Part shown: piece after piece, positions 51,199 through 62,081 of the stretch
Layout of the letters: every line of letters starts with the position of its first letter
Numbering within the stretch: position 1 is the stretch's first letter
Source: Branchiostoma belcheri
Taxonomy: Eukaryota > Chordata > Leptocardii > Amphioxiformes > Branchiostomatidae
Reading direction: 5' to 3'
DNA: 64,000 nucleotides
NCBI RefSeq assembly: GCF_001625305.1
Contig: NW_017803909.1
Coordinates: 2,607,638-2,671,637 of the forward strand
Program-made: the position numbers and the translations under genes
The notes under the pieces: model-generated
What the model saw: only the letters and a program-made list of their open reading frames with translations
Database searches by the model: none
Told to the model about the DNA's origin: nothing

Positions 51199-52887
51199 AT
51201 GAGGAGGGTGATCTTCAGACCACTCCCACTCTTCCAAGCTATTCTGATCTTCGGTATTGGCCTAGTCGCGTTCTACATTTACATACAAGAGCCAGAGTTG
51301 CCGCCACCGCCGGAACTGCCCCGTGTGAAGGTGTCCGTACCTGGCCTGCCCAGGCCCCGGCCGCTGAAGGCTGTCCTGCACCACCATCGTCATCCCAGCA
51401 GCGTGAACCAGTCATTTGTGAACCAGCGGCTGCATTCCAGGATAAAAGAAGACGCCCACTTCAACGTGACAAACATCAGGAAAGTTCAGTAAGTTAAAAT
51501 TTTATCCTGCATGATTTCAGTCACAGGTTGGCGATACTAATACCTCGCAATTGCTTGAAAGGTCACAAACTCTAGTGAGTTTGAACATTTTCTTGCATTG
51601 TCATTATGCAACACCGCTCTGACGGTTTATTTTAGCAAGGACAATATATAGGATAATGTCCTTGACTTTTACGAGTACTAGTAGCACCCACCTCGTCCAA
51701 TCAAGTGTCAATTATCTCGTTTGTTCTCCTTTTGTCTCCACAGGAAAATCACCAAGAAATATTATGATCCGATAAGACACGTCATTTATTACTCCGACTT
51801 AGAAATCTTCATGGAGAAATGTGACTACCTAACCTTCACACTCCGGGACTCGCCTCAAAGTCCCTGTAACGTTGCACACACGCCCATCAGGCACTACCGG
51901 ACATGTGCAGTGGTGGGTAGCGGTGGTATACTTACCGAGAGCGGCTGTGGTGCTGAGATAGACGCTCACGAGTTTGTCATCCGTCCCAACTTACCGCCTT
52001 TGCGACGATATCACAGAGATGCGGGGAGCAGGACTAACTTGACGATTGTAAACGGGAGGCGACTGATGAAGATCAGCAGAGCTCTTGAGACTCTCCTCAG
52101 AGGCAAGCCCTGGGTGACGGCCATGCCTCATCTCGATCTCAACTTATTCGAGTCTCCCGGGATGATCTTTAGCTACTCCTTTATCTTTACGGAGAAAAGG
52201 AGGAACGAGATGCGGGTAGTCGACACCGTGTTGAAGATGCACAACAAACCAACCATCACTGCGTTTACATCCACGTCTTTTCTGGACAACAGACGGTAGA
52301 ATGCATTCCCCTCAATATCACCAAGTTAGGAATGTTATGAAGCTAAAATTTTCATTTTATCCTATGTTTAACATAAACTATTTAAGCATCTGACACGTTT
52401 GCCTTAGCTAGTATGTCATTTCTATGCACCTGCGTTTTATTTTTGGCGACGCCTCAGGTGCGAGCCTATTATGTAATCAGTCTGCAATAAGTGTACTGCT
52501 AGATATCAAACTAATTTCGTCGTGATGTCAACAGTTTTTATTGCCAGCATTGTTGCATTCGTCCTCACGTACACATTTATGATGATTTTCATTCATCAAC
52601 TCCTCTATAGGGTCTACAAAGAACTTGCCGGAATAGAGTGGGACTTCCCCTCGACTGGCCTGAACAGCTTCGCCCTGGCCTCCACCTTTTGTGACAGGAT
52701 CTCCATGTACGGCTTCTACCCCATGCCTTTATATCAGAGCAAGCGAGTCCGCTACCACTACTTCGACGATCACACGGCCAGCGAAAGTCATGATTTTGAC
52801 GGAGAGTATGCCTTGTTACGGCAGCTGGATGCCATGGGAGTTATCAGACATGTTGTCGGAAAATGCAAGCCAGACGCACCAACATGA
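51199..52887 (+). CDS. ST8SIA-like alpha-2,8-sialyltransferase, copy 4 (subfamily B), altered motif L
   Basis: Exons 51199-51488, 51744-52295 and 52611-52887 give 372 aa. The membrane anchor is LFQAILIFGIGLVAFYIYI. The stem is proline-rich (ELPPPPELPRVKV). HFNVTN precedes the first splice. Motif L reads CAVVGSGGILTESGCG, so the Asn of the family's VGNSG, known to contact CMP in human ST8SIA3, is Ser here. Motif S (STGLNSFALASTFC), HYFD, HDFDGE and the cysteines are kept. It pairs with copy 2 through NKPTITAF, GIEWDFPSTG and the KCKPDAPT tail. AATAAA at 52916-52921 would give a 3' UTR of only a few dozen bases. The protein may be active with changed donor binding, or be drifting. Confidence 0.88.
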
Positions 52888-53906
52888 CCACAAACTACAC
52901 GAATGTGGAGAACAAAATAAAGAATTCTGTACCCTGGGGTGTCATTTTGACCGGTACCTGCTTGTTCATGACGGGAAGGGGACATTTGCCACCATGGTGT
53001 CAATGTCATATGATACAATGTTACCAACCATCTCCATGCATATGGCTTGAAGTTTTTACCCTCTACCTCAAATTGAAGAGAAATAATCCAAAGGCAAGCC
53101 TCACACGACTCACGACTTCTTGTGTTTGCGTGTGTGTGTGTGTATGTGTGTGTTTTTTTTTTGTGTGTGTGCGCGCGCGCGCGTGTGTGTGTCTATGTGT
53201 GTGTGTTATCCTCTATCAAACAGTCAAACCAATCAAATCGCACGGAAAACATCACCACCCTGCTGGTGAAGGTAATAGGGTGCATCGCTAGTAAAACAAG
53301 TCACCCGTCAAGTGTGATCATCTGTAAGACTGCTGACGTGATGTGAATTCTGAGTCATTCGTCTTTCCAGGCGTACGTAGGCCTTTGGACACCGCGTTCA
53401 TTTTGCAATTATATCACATCATGACCAGTAGCCCATGTCACTGTCACTAGCCTATTAACCACCAGACGTTGTCGTTTCCGCAGTTAGACTCTTTTAATTC
53501 ACAATTTTGTTCAGTGAAGCTACCCAGAGATTACTGTCATTACTTCCACTGCGTCGCGTGCCTGCAAAGCTGGTGTGTTACGCCGAATGGCGGTTATAGA
53601 GGTTAAACCGATACAGATACGCTTTTCTCATTGGATGTCCAGTATATATGCTGTACGGTACTAGGCACGCCAAGATCTAACAGACGGTAGTAGCCTGGGG
53701 GTATACATATTCACAGCAGACAAACCGGCAGACATATTTCATAAGGTCAGAGTGTACACATGTGAACCGTGCATAAATGTGCAGTTATACCGGTCTCCAT
53801 GTGCCATATGATATCACCAATAACTGTAAAACTACGTGTCGCCGCCTCAGAGAAGGGTTGCAGATTTACTGACTTTCTTGGGGTACAAGAATGTCATGAC
53901 CAGACC
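52888..53906. other. Spacer between sialyltransferase copies 4 and 5
   Basis: It contains the copy 4 poly(A) signal, a (GT)n/(GC)n tract (53121-53207) and, near its end, an acceptor (TTGCAG at about 53862-53872) that probably opens the copy 5 coding exon. I see nothing else. Confidence 0.6.
53121..53207. repeat. Alternating (GT)n/(GC)n microsatellite with T run
   Basis: (TG)n, T(10), then TGTGCGCGCGCGCGCGTGTG. Its composition and its position 3' of a sialyltransferase copy mirror the tract at 50629. Confidence 0.9.
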
Positions 53907-55314
53907 ATGCCACCTTCCTATGTGGTAGTGTTCTGTGGCCTTGGTGTCACCACCATAGCCCTCCTCGGTGTGTATGATTTGCTGCCGATCAAGCCTTTGA
54001 AGATTACGCGCCGTCTGAAGCTCATCATGCCAGACAGACCCCGACCACCTGAGAAAACTACTGACCCAGACGAGGTCATGGCAAAAATGGAGCTCTACTT
54101 CGACAAGAAAAATATCAGGAACATGCAGTAAGTTACAGCATATATGTAATGTCCCTGACCTGTTAGTCTATAGTCAATGGTCTAGAAAATAGGCTTGTAC
54201 ATGATGTATTCGATCGGGGTATTAAGTGGAGCAATTTAATGGTACATCGCCGTCTTTGAATTCAACAATGTATCAGATTGAATTTGATTCGTCCTCATTT
54301 TCTCCACAGGAAGATCACTAAGAGATATTTTGATCCGAAGAAAGACGTCATCTATTTTTCGGACTTAAAAGTCTTCAGGCAGAAATGTGACCAATCAACT
54401 TTCACACTTCGGAAGTCACATAAAAAAACCTGCGACGTCGTCCACACGCCCATCAAGCACTACCGGACATGCGCAGTGGTGGGGAACAGCGGTATCCTCC
54501 TCCATAGCAGCTGTGGTGCTGAGATAGACGCTCACGAGTTTGTCATCCGGTCCAACCTGCCTCCCGTCTCCCCGTATAGAACAGATGTAGGCAGCAGGAC
54601 TGACTTGACCATTGTAAACGGAAAGCGACTGAGACAGATTAGTGATGCTCTCCAGTCCGATAACTCAGTAGATCGGAAACACACCCTGGCAGCCCTAGGC
54701 GAGACACGTGGGATGATCCTAGCCTACTCCATCGAGCTGTCGATGTCTGACAAAATCCGACAAATGCAGGTGGTTGAAAATGCGATCAAGAAGAACAGCA
54801 TGTCAACAATAACGGCTTTTCCTTCCAAATCTTTCAAGGACAAAAGAGGGTAACTAATTGTTTTAATTTCTTTTTTCTGTGCGCATCACGCGCACCACAT
54901 TTTCCATTTGTTGTTGTTCATAGCATCTTTATTGCGAAGAAAGGTTAGCAGTAATCTTGTATTGGTGTTCTTAGTTTGTACGTAGAACTTCTCGGGAGAG
55001 CGTCACGCGGGACCTTCGCCTCGACTGGCCTGAACAGCTTCGCCCTGGCCTCCACCTTCTGTGACAGGATCTCCATGTACGGCTTCTACCCCATGGAGAG
55101 ATACAAGAACAAGCCCGTTCCCTACCACTACTACGACAAGCACGGACACAGCGCGAGCCACGAACTCTACGAAGAAAACGAGCTGTTAAAACGACTTGAC
55201 GAGCAGAGAAGCATCAGGCTTGTCGTCGGAAAATGCAAAGATGTCTCCAGCATTCATTCAGCATTGGAAGGAGCCTGGGCGAATCTACAGAAGTTAGGCA
55301 AACTTGTGATGTAA
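53907..55314 (+). CDS. ST8SIA-like alpha-2,8-sialyltransferase, copy 5 (subfamily A)
   Basis: Exons 53907-54127, 54310-54849 and 54975-55314 give 366 aa. The anchor is SYVVVFCGLGVTTIALLGVY. The chosen ATG (MPPSYVVV) lies 11 bases downstream of, and in another frame from, the ATG homologous to copy 1 (53896), which would hit a stop after nine codons. A longer in-frame start at 53769 exists but crosses a likely acceptor. Motif L is identical to copies 1 and 3. Motif S, HYYD and a weaker VS motif (HELYEE, H-x4-E kept) follow. The stem lacks the HFNMT sequon of the other copies. The tail after VVGKC extends about 27 residues. It is the last gene of the array and faces SHCBP1 tail to tail. Confidence 0.88.
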
Positions 55315-55773
55315 GGCAGGTTGTGTAGTTTCAAGTTTGGGTATTCGCCTTCATGTTGCGAGCTGGAAAATAGCTTTGTTACGTGCTTTCATGATCTTTC
55401 ATTAACAGGTCGATCACAAACAGAGGGCGGCGCTTGGTTTCATGCAAGCAATGATACAATCATAAAGGGGGCCACGATTAAAACAATCTTTATTCAATAT
55501 ACATGCATGTTGCGACTTTATCCTTGATATACATTTCAGAATAACATGATTTCAATGTCTTCGGGAAACAGCGCTTTCTTGGCTTAAATAAACTGAACTG
55601 CTACACGCAATCATAAACTGCATTTCTAACATTCAAATCTATAGCAATTCTACATAAAAAGCCGTCACTGTTATCTTCTATTACAGCACCATCGATAGGA
55701 GATTTGTACATGTGTTCCACTTTTAATTCGGGCATCCGGCAACAGTCATTTTTTTTTTTTTTTTTGTCCTGGC
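55315..55773. other. Convergent 3' ends of sialyltransferase copy 5 and SHCBP1
   Basis: Only about 460 bases separate the two stops. A minus-strand AATAAA (TTTATT at 55489-55494) fits the SHCBP1 end. A plus-strand AATAAA near 55587 fits copy 5. The two 3' UTRs would then overlap by about 100 bases. Confidence 0.5.
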
Positions 55774-58700
55774 CTAATCAAAGTTGATGGTTTCTATGGA
55801 AGGACAAATCTCCACATCGCCCAGAGCGTTGTCCACAAACATGTTTCCTTCTGTGACGATCCACGCGAAGTCGTGTCTGAGGACGTCTTCCTTGGGGGTG
55901 TCTGGGCTCATCTCCAGGCGGCAGTGTTCCATCTGGTCCACCAGGACCTGCAGGCCGTACGCGGCGTTCGGGCCGATGCGGTTGTGTTTCAACACTAAGG
56001 GTGGAGGGAGGTCGTCTGGAGAATCCGGACTAGGTTTGAGCGCCTGAAAATAAATGTGAAGAACAGCGAAAAGATCAATCAATCATCCAATCAATCAACC
56101 AACCAACCAACCAACCAACCAACCAACCAACCAACCAACCAACCAACCAACCAACCAACCAATCAATCAATCAACCAATCAATCATTTAACCAATTAACC
56201 AACCAACCAACCAACCAACCAACCAACCAATCAGTCAACCATTAGCCACACCCACCTGTACTCTAATGGCGGCCGGTTCGCTGACGTAGACAGGGGCGGG
56301 GCCAGACCCGTGACCGTGGATGACGTTATCCACTAACTCTGCCTCACATCCTGCTTCAAGGTCAATACCACGCTGCTATAGACATCAGAAATATAACATG
56401 AGATATTAGTCATTACAGTTGAACACATCTTTCAGGGCAAATCAGGACTGATAAAGTTTGTATCTGTATAGCCGGTATAACCGCACTTCGGCGTAACACA
56501 CCGAGCTAAAGAAAAATGACATTGCTTGATATGTTCATGTTCATACATAGCTGATTTCGTGATCGAATTCGTTCATTTTAGTTGCTACATAAACGTTATA
56601 TATCGTATCTCTAGAATGGAGATTTTCTGCAGAAAACTGACTTTTTAAGCAGATTCACAATGTTTACATGGTAAGTTATCGGTCTTACGGTTGCTCCAGT
56701 CACCTCGCACTGCATCATGGTCAACATGGCCTTGGGTTGCACCTTGACCCCCACACGCCCGCCACATTTAACCTATGATACAACAACCGTCAGTTATCAT
56801 GCTGGACAGTAAGACATAACAAAAATCCTCAGAACCAAAAATGAAATACAGAATAAGAACATATGTTAATTTCATCTCATTCGATTTTGAGAGGAAAACT
56901 CCAGTATATATGAAGAAATCTTTAAGATCTAAATTAAATTAAATAGAATGTATTCTCCAGTAGTTCCTAAGACTTTTACGTTATTCTTTACGTTATCCTT
57001 CTGTCCTATGTATTATGTTACTCAGTATGATATACATGTGACATAACACTACGATGTATGCATTTAACCCCATGGGCATGAACACGCAAATAAAGATTCG
57101 ATATATTAAAACAAAATTAATGTTTAAGATTGAAAACCCGGCATTTCTCCAGCTTGGTCCAGCCACACGTGACATGTACAGTAGACCCCAGACAGCTGGC
57201 TTGCAGTGTGAGGTTAGACATGGTGACGTGGAAGGACGAGCAGAGGACGGCGAACTGCATCATGGCCACCATGATCTCTACTGTGACGTCATCAGGATTG
57301 CCAACACCTACCACAAATGCGTTTCAAAGTTAGTACAATAAATTTACCTCTTACTTCTGCATCATTTCTCCTTTAAGAGTTGTTCAGAGTTGTGCGATAC
57401 TGTTGCCAACATAAATGCCATCTATAGCACCGTACAAGCGAAGTATGACCATGTATAACATTAATAAAGTTAAAGTTATGAGTTGATGCCATTTCAGCAC
57501 CAAGGTCAAGTCAAAATGACATTATTGGAATTTTTTAGTTGTTCTGAAATAACATTTGAATAGAGAACGTGATAATGCAACAGAGATCGCTTCACCTCTT
57601 ATCGTGATGGGGTCACAGAGCTTTACGGGTTGTGTCAGCACATGTCTCCCCGGAAACAACAGAACGGTGTCTCCCTCAAACGTGTTGTCGAGCGCCACCT
57701 GGAGGGAAGTGTGGTACTGCAGGGTGGTCTCGGCAGGTAGGCACAGATCGGTTACCATGCCAACCGTCAGCTTGTCTGATATCAAGTGTGTGACGCGTTC
57801 GCCGTCTGGACGAGGCCCCTTGGGTACACCTGGTCCGGCCGTGCCCGCTCGGAAACATATAGTTTGTCTAGACAGAAACGGAGATACCACAACCATTAGC
57901 TAGCTTGCAATCAACAATAATAATGGCCAAAATAGTCCAAAGAGGTCCAAAGAGGTCCAAAGTAACATACGAGACATCCTATGACGTACCTCATCATGGG
58001 GTTCTCCATGACCTGGATTGACCTTTTGAGGGCGTCCAGCTCCTCGTGTCTGCGGGCACACTCCAGCACGTCATTAGAGTCCAGCTCACTGTCCGAGTCT
58101 GCCGCGCCCATCCGGTCCTACCGCGCGCGGAACACAACAGTGCCAGTGGGGCTTTCATTTTAGCCATACTGTGGTACTAAGGTACTACAGTACCGTGGCA
58201 GGTACTGTGGTCGACAAGTACAACACTTGTAACTGTACTTGTAAATTGTACATTGTAAAATTTTTGTGTTTCTTTTCTGTCTGTGGTTCTTTTCCCTGGG
58301 TGAGTTAGTCCTGTCTTTGCTATCTACATGTACATCATTTTAATTTGAATATTAAGATTTATAAACTTTGAGCTATTTCTTATTATATAGGTCTTATCAA
58401 GCGGGACTACAATTCCTCTAACGATCAAGTTCTTTTAAGGTCCCACATGTGTGAATTCCATATCAGAGTAATTCCACTAAAAGTTTCTACTAAAAGCTTT
58501 ACTCTGTTGAATAAAACGAACCTCAAACTTATCCAGTTCGACGAGACGCTGTCGGTACAGGGCCAGAGTGGCGTGGTACTGCTCCGTGGTGGACGGTGGT
58601 ACCGCCCCCGTGTGCAGGTCGTGGTACCTGTAGAGGGCCGGGAGTGGGGACGATTGTTAGAACAGCTCACGTGTGTAGAAACAGTGAGAGGTACCAACTT

Positions 58701-60228
58701 CAGTAATTCAGTTACACCGCCCATGTATGGTTGACTTCGTTTACTTACAGCATAAGCCTCGGTCCAAGGTGTCTTAGGATGAAACTGTAGTCCTCCTCGT
58801 CGTCTTCGTCCCAGGGTCGCCATAGGTTGTCATAAAAGAATCTGCAAACACCACAGTGACTATGTTAAACCGTAGCATCGTCGCAAAAGCTGAATGCTTC
58901 ATTACAGCACAAAAGTGCATCGCATTTCTACACTCACTTATTGAACACTCACCGAATATGCTCTATGACCAGCGCAGTCTTTCCGTGGTCATAGTTCTCG
59001 TCGTACAACGGCCACAGCTCGGTCAGAGGCAACATGTAGTCTCGGGAGGCCAAGAGACTCTCCACCGAGGCCTGCTGCACCTCGGGCCGGTCACAAAGGA
59101 ACGGCGTCACGATGTGAACGCTCGCATTTAGATCCTCTGGTCGGACGTCATCAACCTAAGTATAGATGGAGTATTTTGTTGTTGATCATATACCGTCGTC
59201 ATACATTGGCTTAAAGAATGGCTTAAAAACTACAATATTATCACCACTTCAGCTCATCTTCTTCTTTCCACATCTACATGTGTCTGGCAAAGAGACGGTC
59301 GCTAGAGCTGGGTCACCCAGGGGTGTGCAGAATCGAATTGAGATCCAAAATATAAACTGCGGTGTGCGCCCATAAGCATTAGATGTAACAATTATAAAGG
59401 GAGAAAGTTTCTGGAAACACACCTCAACGAGCACGTCGAAAGCCCCCGTAGTCTCAGTTGTTCCGGTTGAACTTCGCCACACGGCGCGCCACCCAGCGGG
59501 TTCGATGTGTGACAGCACGTACTGGGCGAAGTGAACTGCTATCTGGTCCGGACGGCAGTCTCCTAGTATGTCCTCTGTGTAGACCTAAGCAACAGTTGAG
59601 TTAAATGTCAACGATCATGATATGATTCGAAAACGAAAACTGTATGGAAAAATTCACTTTTCGAAAATTTCAATCAATTCAAGGTTCATACCACGTATAC
59701 GTACAGCGATATCGATCATGAAAGTTTTGAACATGTATCTTTCCGTAAAGCCTATATGCACGTACCGGGTTTGGCAAAAGAAATACTATTCGATATTCAA
59801 CACTATAGCCTGAAGAAGCTGACATATTACATTGAAACTAACGTAACGTAACGTACATAAGATTCACACAACACCTGTGCATTTCTCAAATATTAATAAA
59901 TTCTTCCTCAGGGTACAATATTCAAGTTGCCAATACTCATGATACTTACCCGTATTCTTTCCTGGTTGTCGAGGTTGGTAACATGATAAACATCGGGGAA
60001 AGCGCTCTGTGCTTCTGTGTCTGCCAGAATCGGAAGGTTTTCGGTAGAATCATCCAGGGATTTCATCGTTCCGCCAGGGGTGTCTACATCGTTCGAGTTG
60101 GCATCAGTCTTGGGTGACAACATGGCGTCGTCGTCATTTTGTCTCGTTCTTTCTAACGCGTCTTTGACGACAACTTCCCTCGCTTCCTCGCCAGTCGTCG
60201 GTAATGTTTCGTCTTCACAAACTTCCAT
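55774..60228 (-). CDS. SHCBP1: SHCBP1-family protein (SHC SH2-domain binding protein 1 like)
   Basis: Eleven exons in consistent phase, 5' to 3': 60228-59950, 59584-59423, 59155-58953, 58841-58749, 58627-58522, 58117-57990, 57867-57596, 57307-57138, 56772-56689, 56375-56256, 56043-55774, giving 628 aa (human SHCBP1 672). Matches to the family as remembered: [70 protein letters not shown] and [13 protein letters not shown]. The C-terminal half is the parallel-beta-helix region; the N terminus (about 90 aa) is acidic and variable. Family members bind Shc or centralspindlin and act in cytokinesis, germ cells and signalling. The donor after exon 57138 is weak (GTTTTC) but keeps frame and homology. 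It could equally be the SHCBP1L paralogue type. It diverges from GINS3. Confidence 0.9.
56076..56232. repeat. (CCAA)n/(CAAT)n tetranucleotide repeat filling a SHCBP1 intron
   Basis: The intron 56044-56255 is only 212 bases, and about three quarters of it is CCAA/ATCA tetranucleotide repeat. On the transcribed (minus) strand it reads (TTGG)n and begins about 24 bases inside the donor. Confidence 0.93.
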
Positions 60229-62081
60229 TGTACAGTAGTCAAACTCTGTGAAAAGCTAAGATTCTGATGGAAGAAATGTCGTTTTAACACCGCCTGTTGC
60301 ACAGTGACGCCCGTCTGTAATGAAGAGTTCTGACGATCGAAGAGATCTTCACATGCAAATTGGAGCGGTGCATTCTACAGCAGGGATGACCAATTTAATT
60401 CTAATAACTAGAGTTCCCCGATCTCATACCTTCGCCAAATGATGTTAATATTTATGACTGACAAATTATAGATTAGATTCCCCCCTGATTTAAGAAATAG
60501 GAACCTAATTTTCATGAATTATATCATTTTATCATAATCTCAACCAAAAGACAGTCTTATATTAACAAACAATGCATTCTAGCATTTCCTAATAAATTAT
60601 GCAAATGAGGTCCTGATTTGAATAAATTATGTTTAATGATGTTCACCTCAACTAAACTTTCAAATACCACAAGTATGAAATTCCAGGCAGTTATCATTAC
60701 ATAATTATAAAACTTTCTCATTAATTATGCAAATTAAGTCATTATTAACATAATCAATATCTTCCTGTGTTTCTCTCGTTGTCAATTACCAATGTCACAA
60801 TCTTCAATTGTCCTATCATGGAATGTAGCTGATTTATAGAATTTCCCCATAAATTATGTAAATTACAACCATATTTGCATAATTGTCACATGATTATATT
60901 AAACATCACGTAAGCTACCTACATACCAAAAATCACGACGATCCGTCAAACGGTTCTTGAGTTATCCCCTTTTGAATAATTTCAAGAATATATCCCTGCA
61001 GTTCCAGAGCAAGCCGCTAGGGGGCCCAAACTCACATCACTTCTTCCCCAGCACGAGAGCTACCTACCATCCAAATTTCATCATCATAGCATGTCTAGAT
61101 CATGAGATATCAAAACCGTAAGTTCAGCTGCAGTACCATAACAAGCCGCTAGGGGGCCCAAAATCTAATCATTTTGAGGTCTCATCAAGACCTACCCACC
61201 TACCAAGTATCAAAATAATCCATCAAGGCCTTCTCAAGTTATCGTGTTTACAGACAGACAGACAGACAGACACACACACACACACACACACATACACGAA
61301 CGCCCCTGAAAACATAACCTTCTTGGCGAAGGTAATAAATGAATAATGTGTGTCAGCTCATGCAACACTATATGTTATTTATCGCCGTTATTCATGTTTT
61401 CAAGTGCGTATTTCAAAACCAAAACTGCAGCTACAGTATAGCCTACACGACAGAAAGAGATACCAATTCTGGAATGTGCCGTTATTACGTCACTTTTCAG
61501 TACAACAACCACCTGTTCACAAGAAACAAGGACATCACAATGAGTACCCATATGGGAAGTAACTTCATTTCGTTGCGGTCATTTGTGCCAATCGATTTAG
61601 AAGTTAGAAAGGGTAGAAAATATGTCACACGGATCTATTTCTTTACAGACACTGGTCACATTTTTGCGCCTTTCTAACGATAACTATCCACCGCGAAATG
61701 CTGGAGAACACTTGTTCAAGCACCAGGATTAGCGCCACCTGGCGATTAAGCTTACTTTGCAACTTTTACACACTTCCGGGTTTTCACCGCATCTACACGT
61801 AAAAGACCTTCAACTACCACATCAGTGAGGTGGAAAATTAGACATGACTAAAATTATCTATAATTTAATTAAACATTGTATTCATTGTTTTGTATTTTTT
61901 AAACTAATTTCTCCAGAATTACCGTGATTTGGTTCAAGTTATAATTAGTTCTGGTACGTTTTGATGTTGCCAAAGTAGTGCGCCATTTTCAACTTCAAAT
62001 TTCAGCGCCAGGACGAGCTCCCAGGACACTCCATTTGATTTGTTTTTGATACGCGAATGCTCAAAGAACAAGAAATCAACG
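60229..62081. other. Divergent SHCBP1-GINS3 intergenic region
   Basis: A GC-poor stretch at 60420-60960 has recurrent AATTATGCAAAT-type segments. A dispersed repeat with a microsatellite follows (60960-61335). A short plus frame (61339-61677) has no support. Just before GINS3, 61977-62040 holds GCGCCATTTTC and TTCAAATTTCAGCGCC. These resemble YY1- and CHR/E2F-type sites expected for a replication gene, on motif likeness only. Confidence 0.5.
60960..61335. mobile_element. Dispersed repeat with duplicated GCTAGGGGGC box and (ACAG)n(AC)n tail
   Basis: Two copies of CAAGCCGCTAGGGGGCCCAAA lie at about 61009-61030 and 61142-61162. They are separated by repeated phrases such as CTACCnACCnnCCAAnTnTCA and CAAGTTATC/GAGTTATC. 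A (ACAG)n(AC)n stretch follows at 61252-61291, then GAAAACATAACCTTCTTGGCGAAGGTAATAA. This arrangement is typical of a short dispersed element found in marine invertebrate genomes. I cannot assign its class. Confidence 0.5.

Noticed and set aside
53769..53906. Longer N terminus for sialyltransferase copy 5
   Set aside because: It would place Cys-rich unrelated sequence before the membrane anchor and crosses a likely acceptor.
61339..61677. 112-residue frame between SHCBP1 and GINS3
   Set aside because: No family likeness, no splice support, and it begins at the end of a dispersed repeat.
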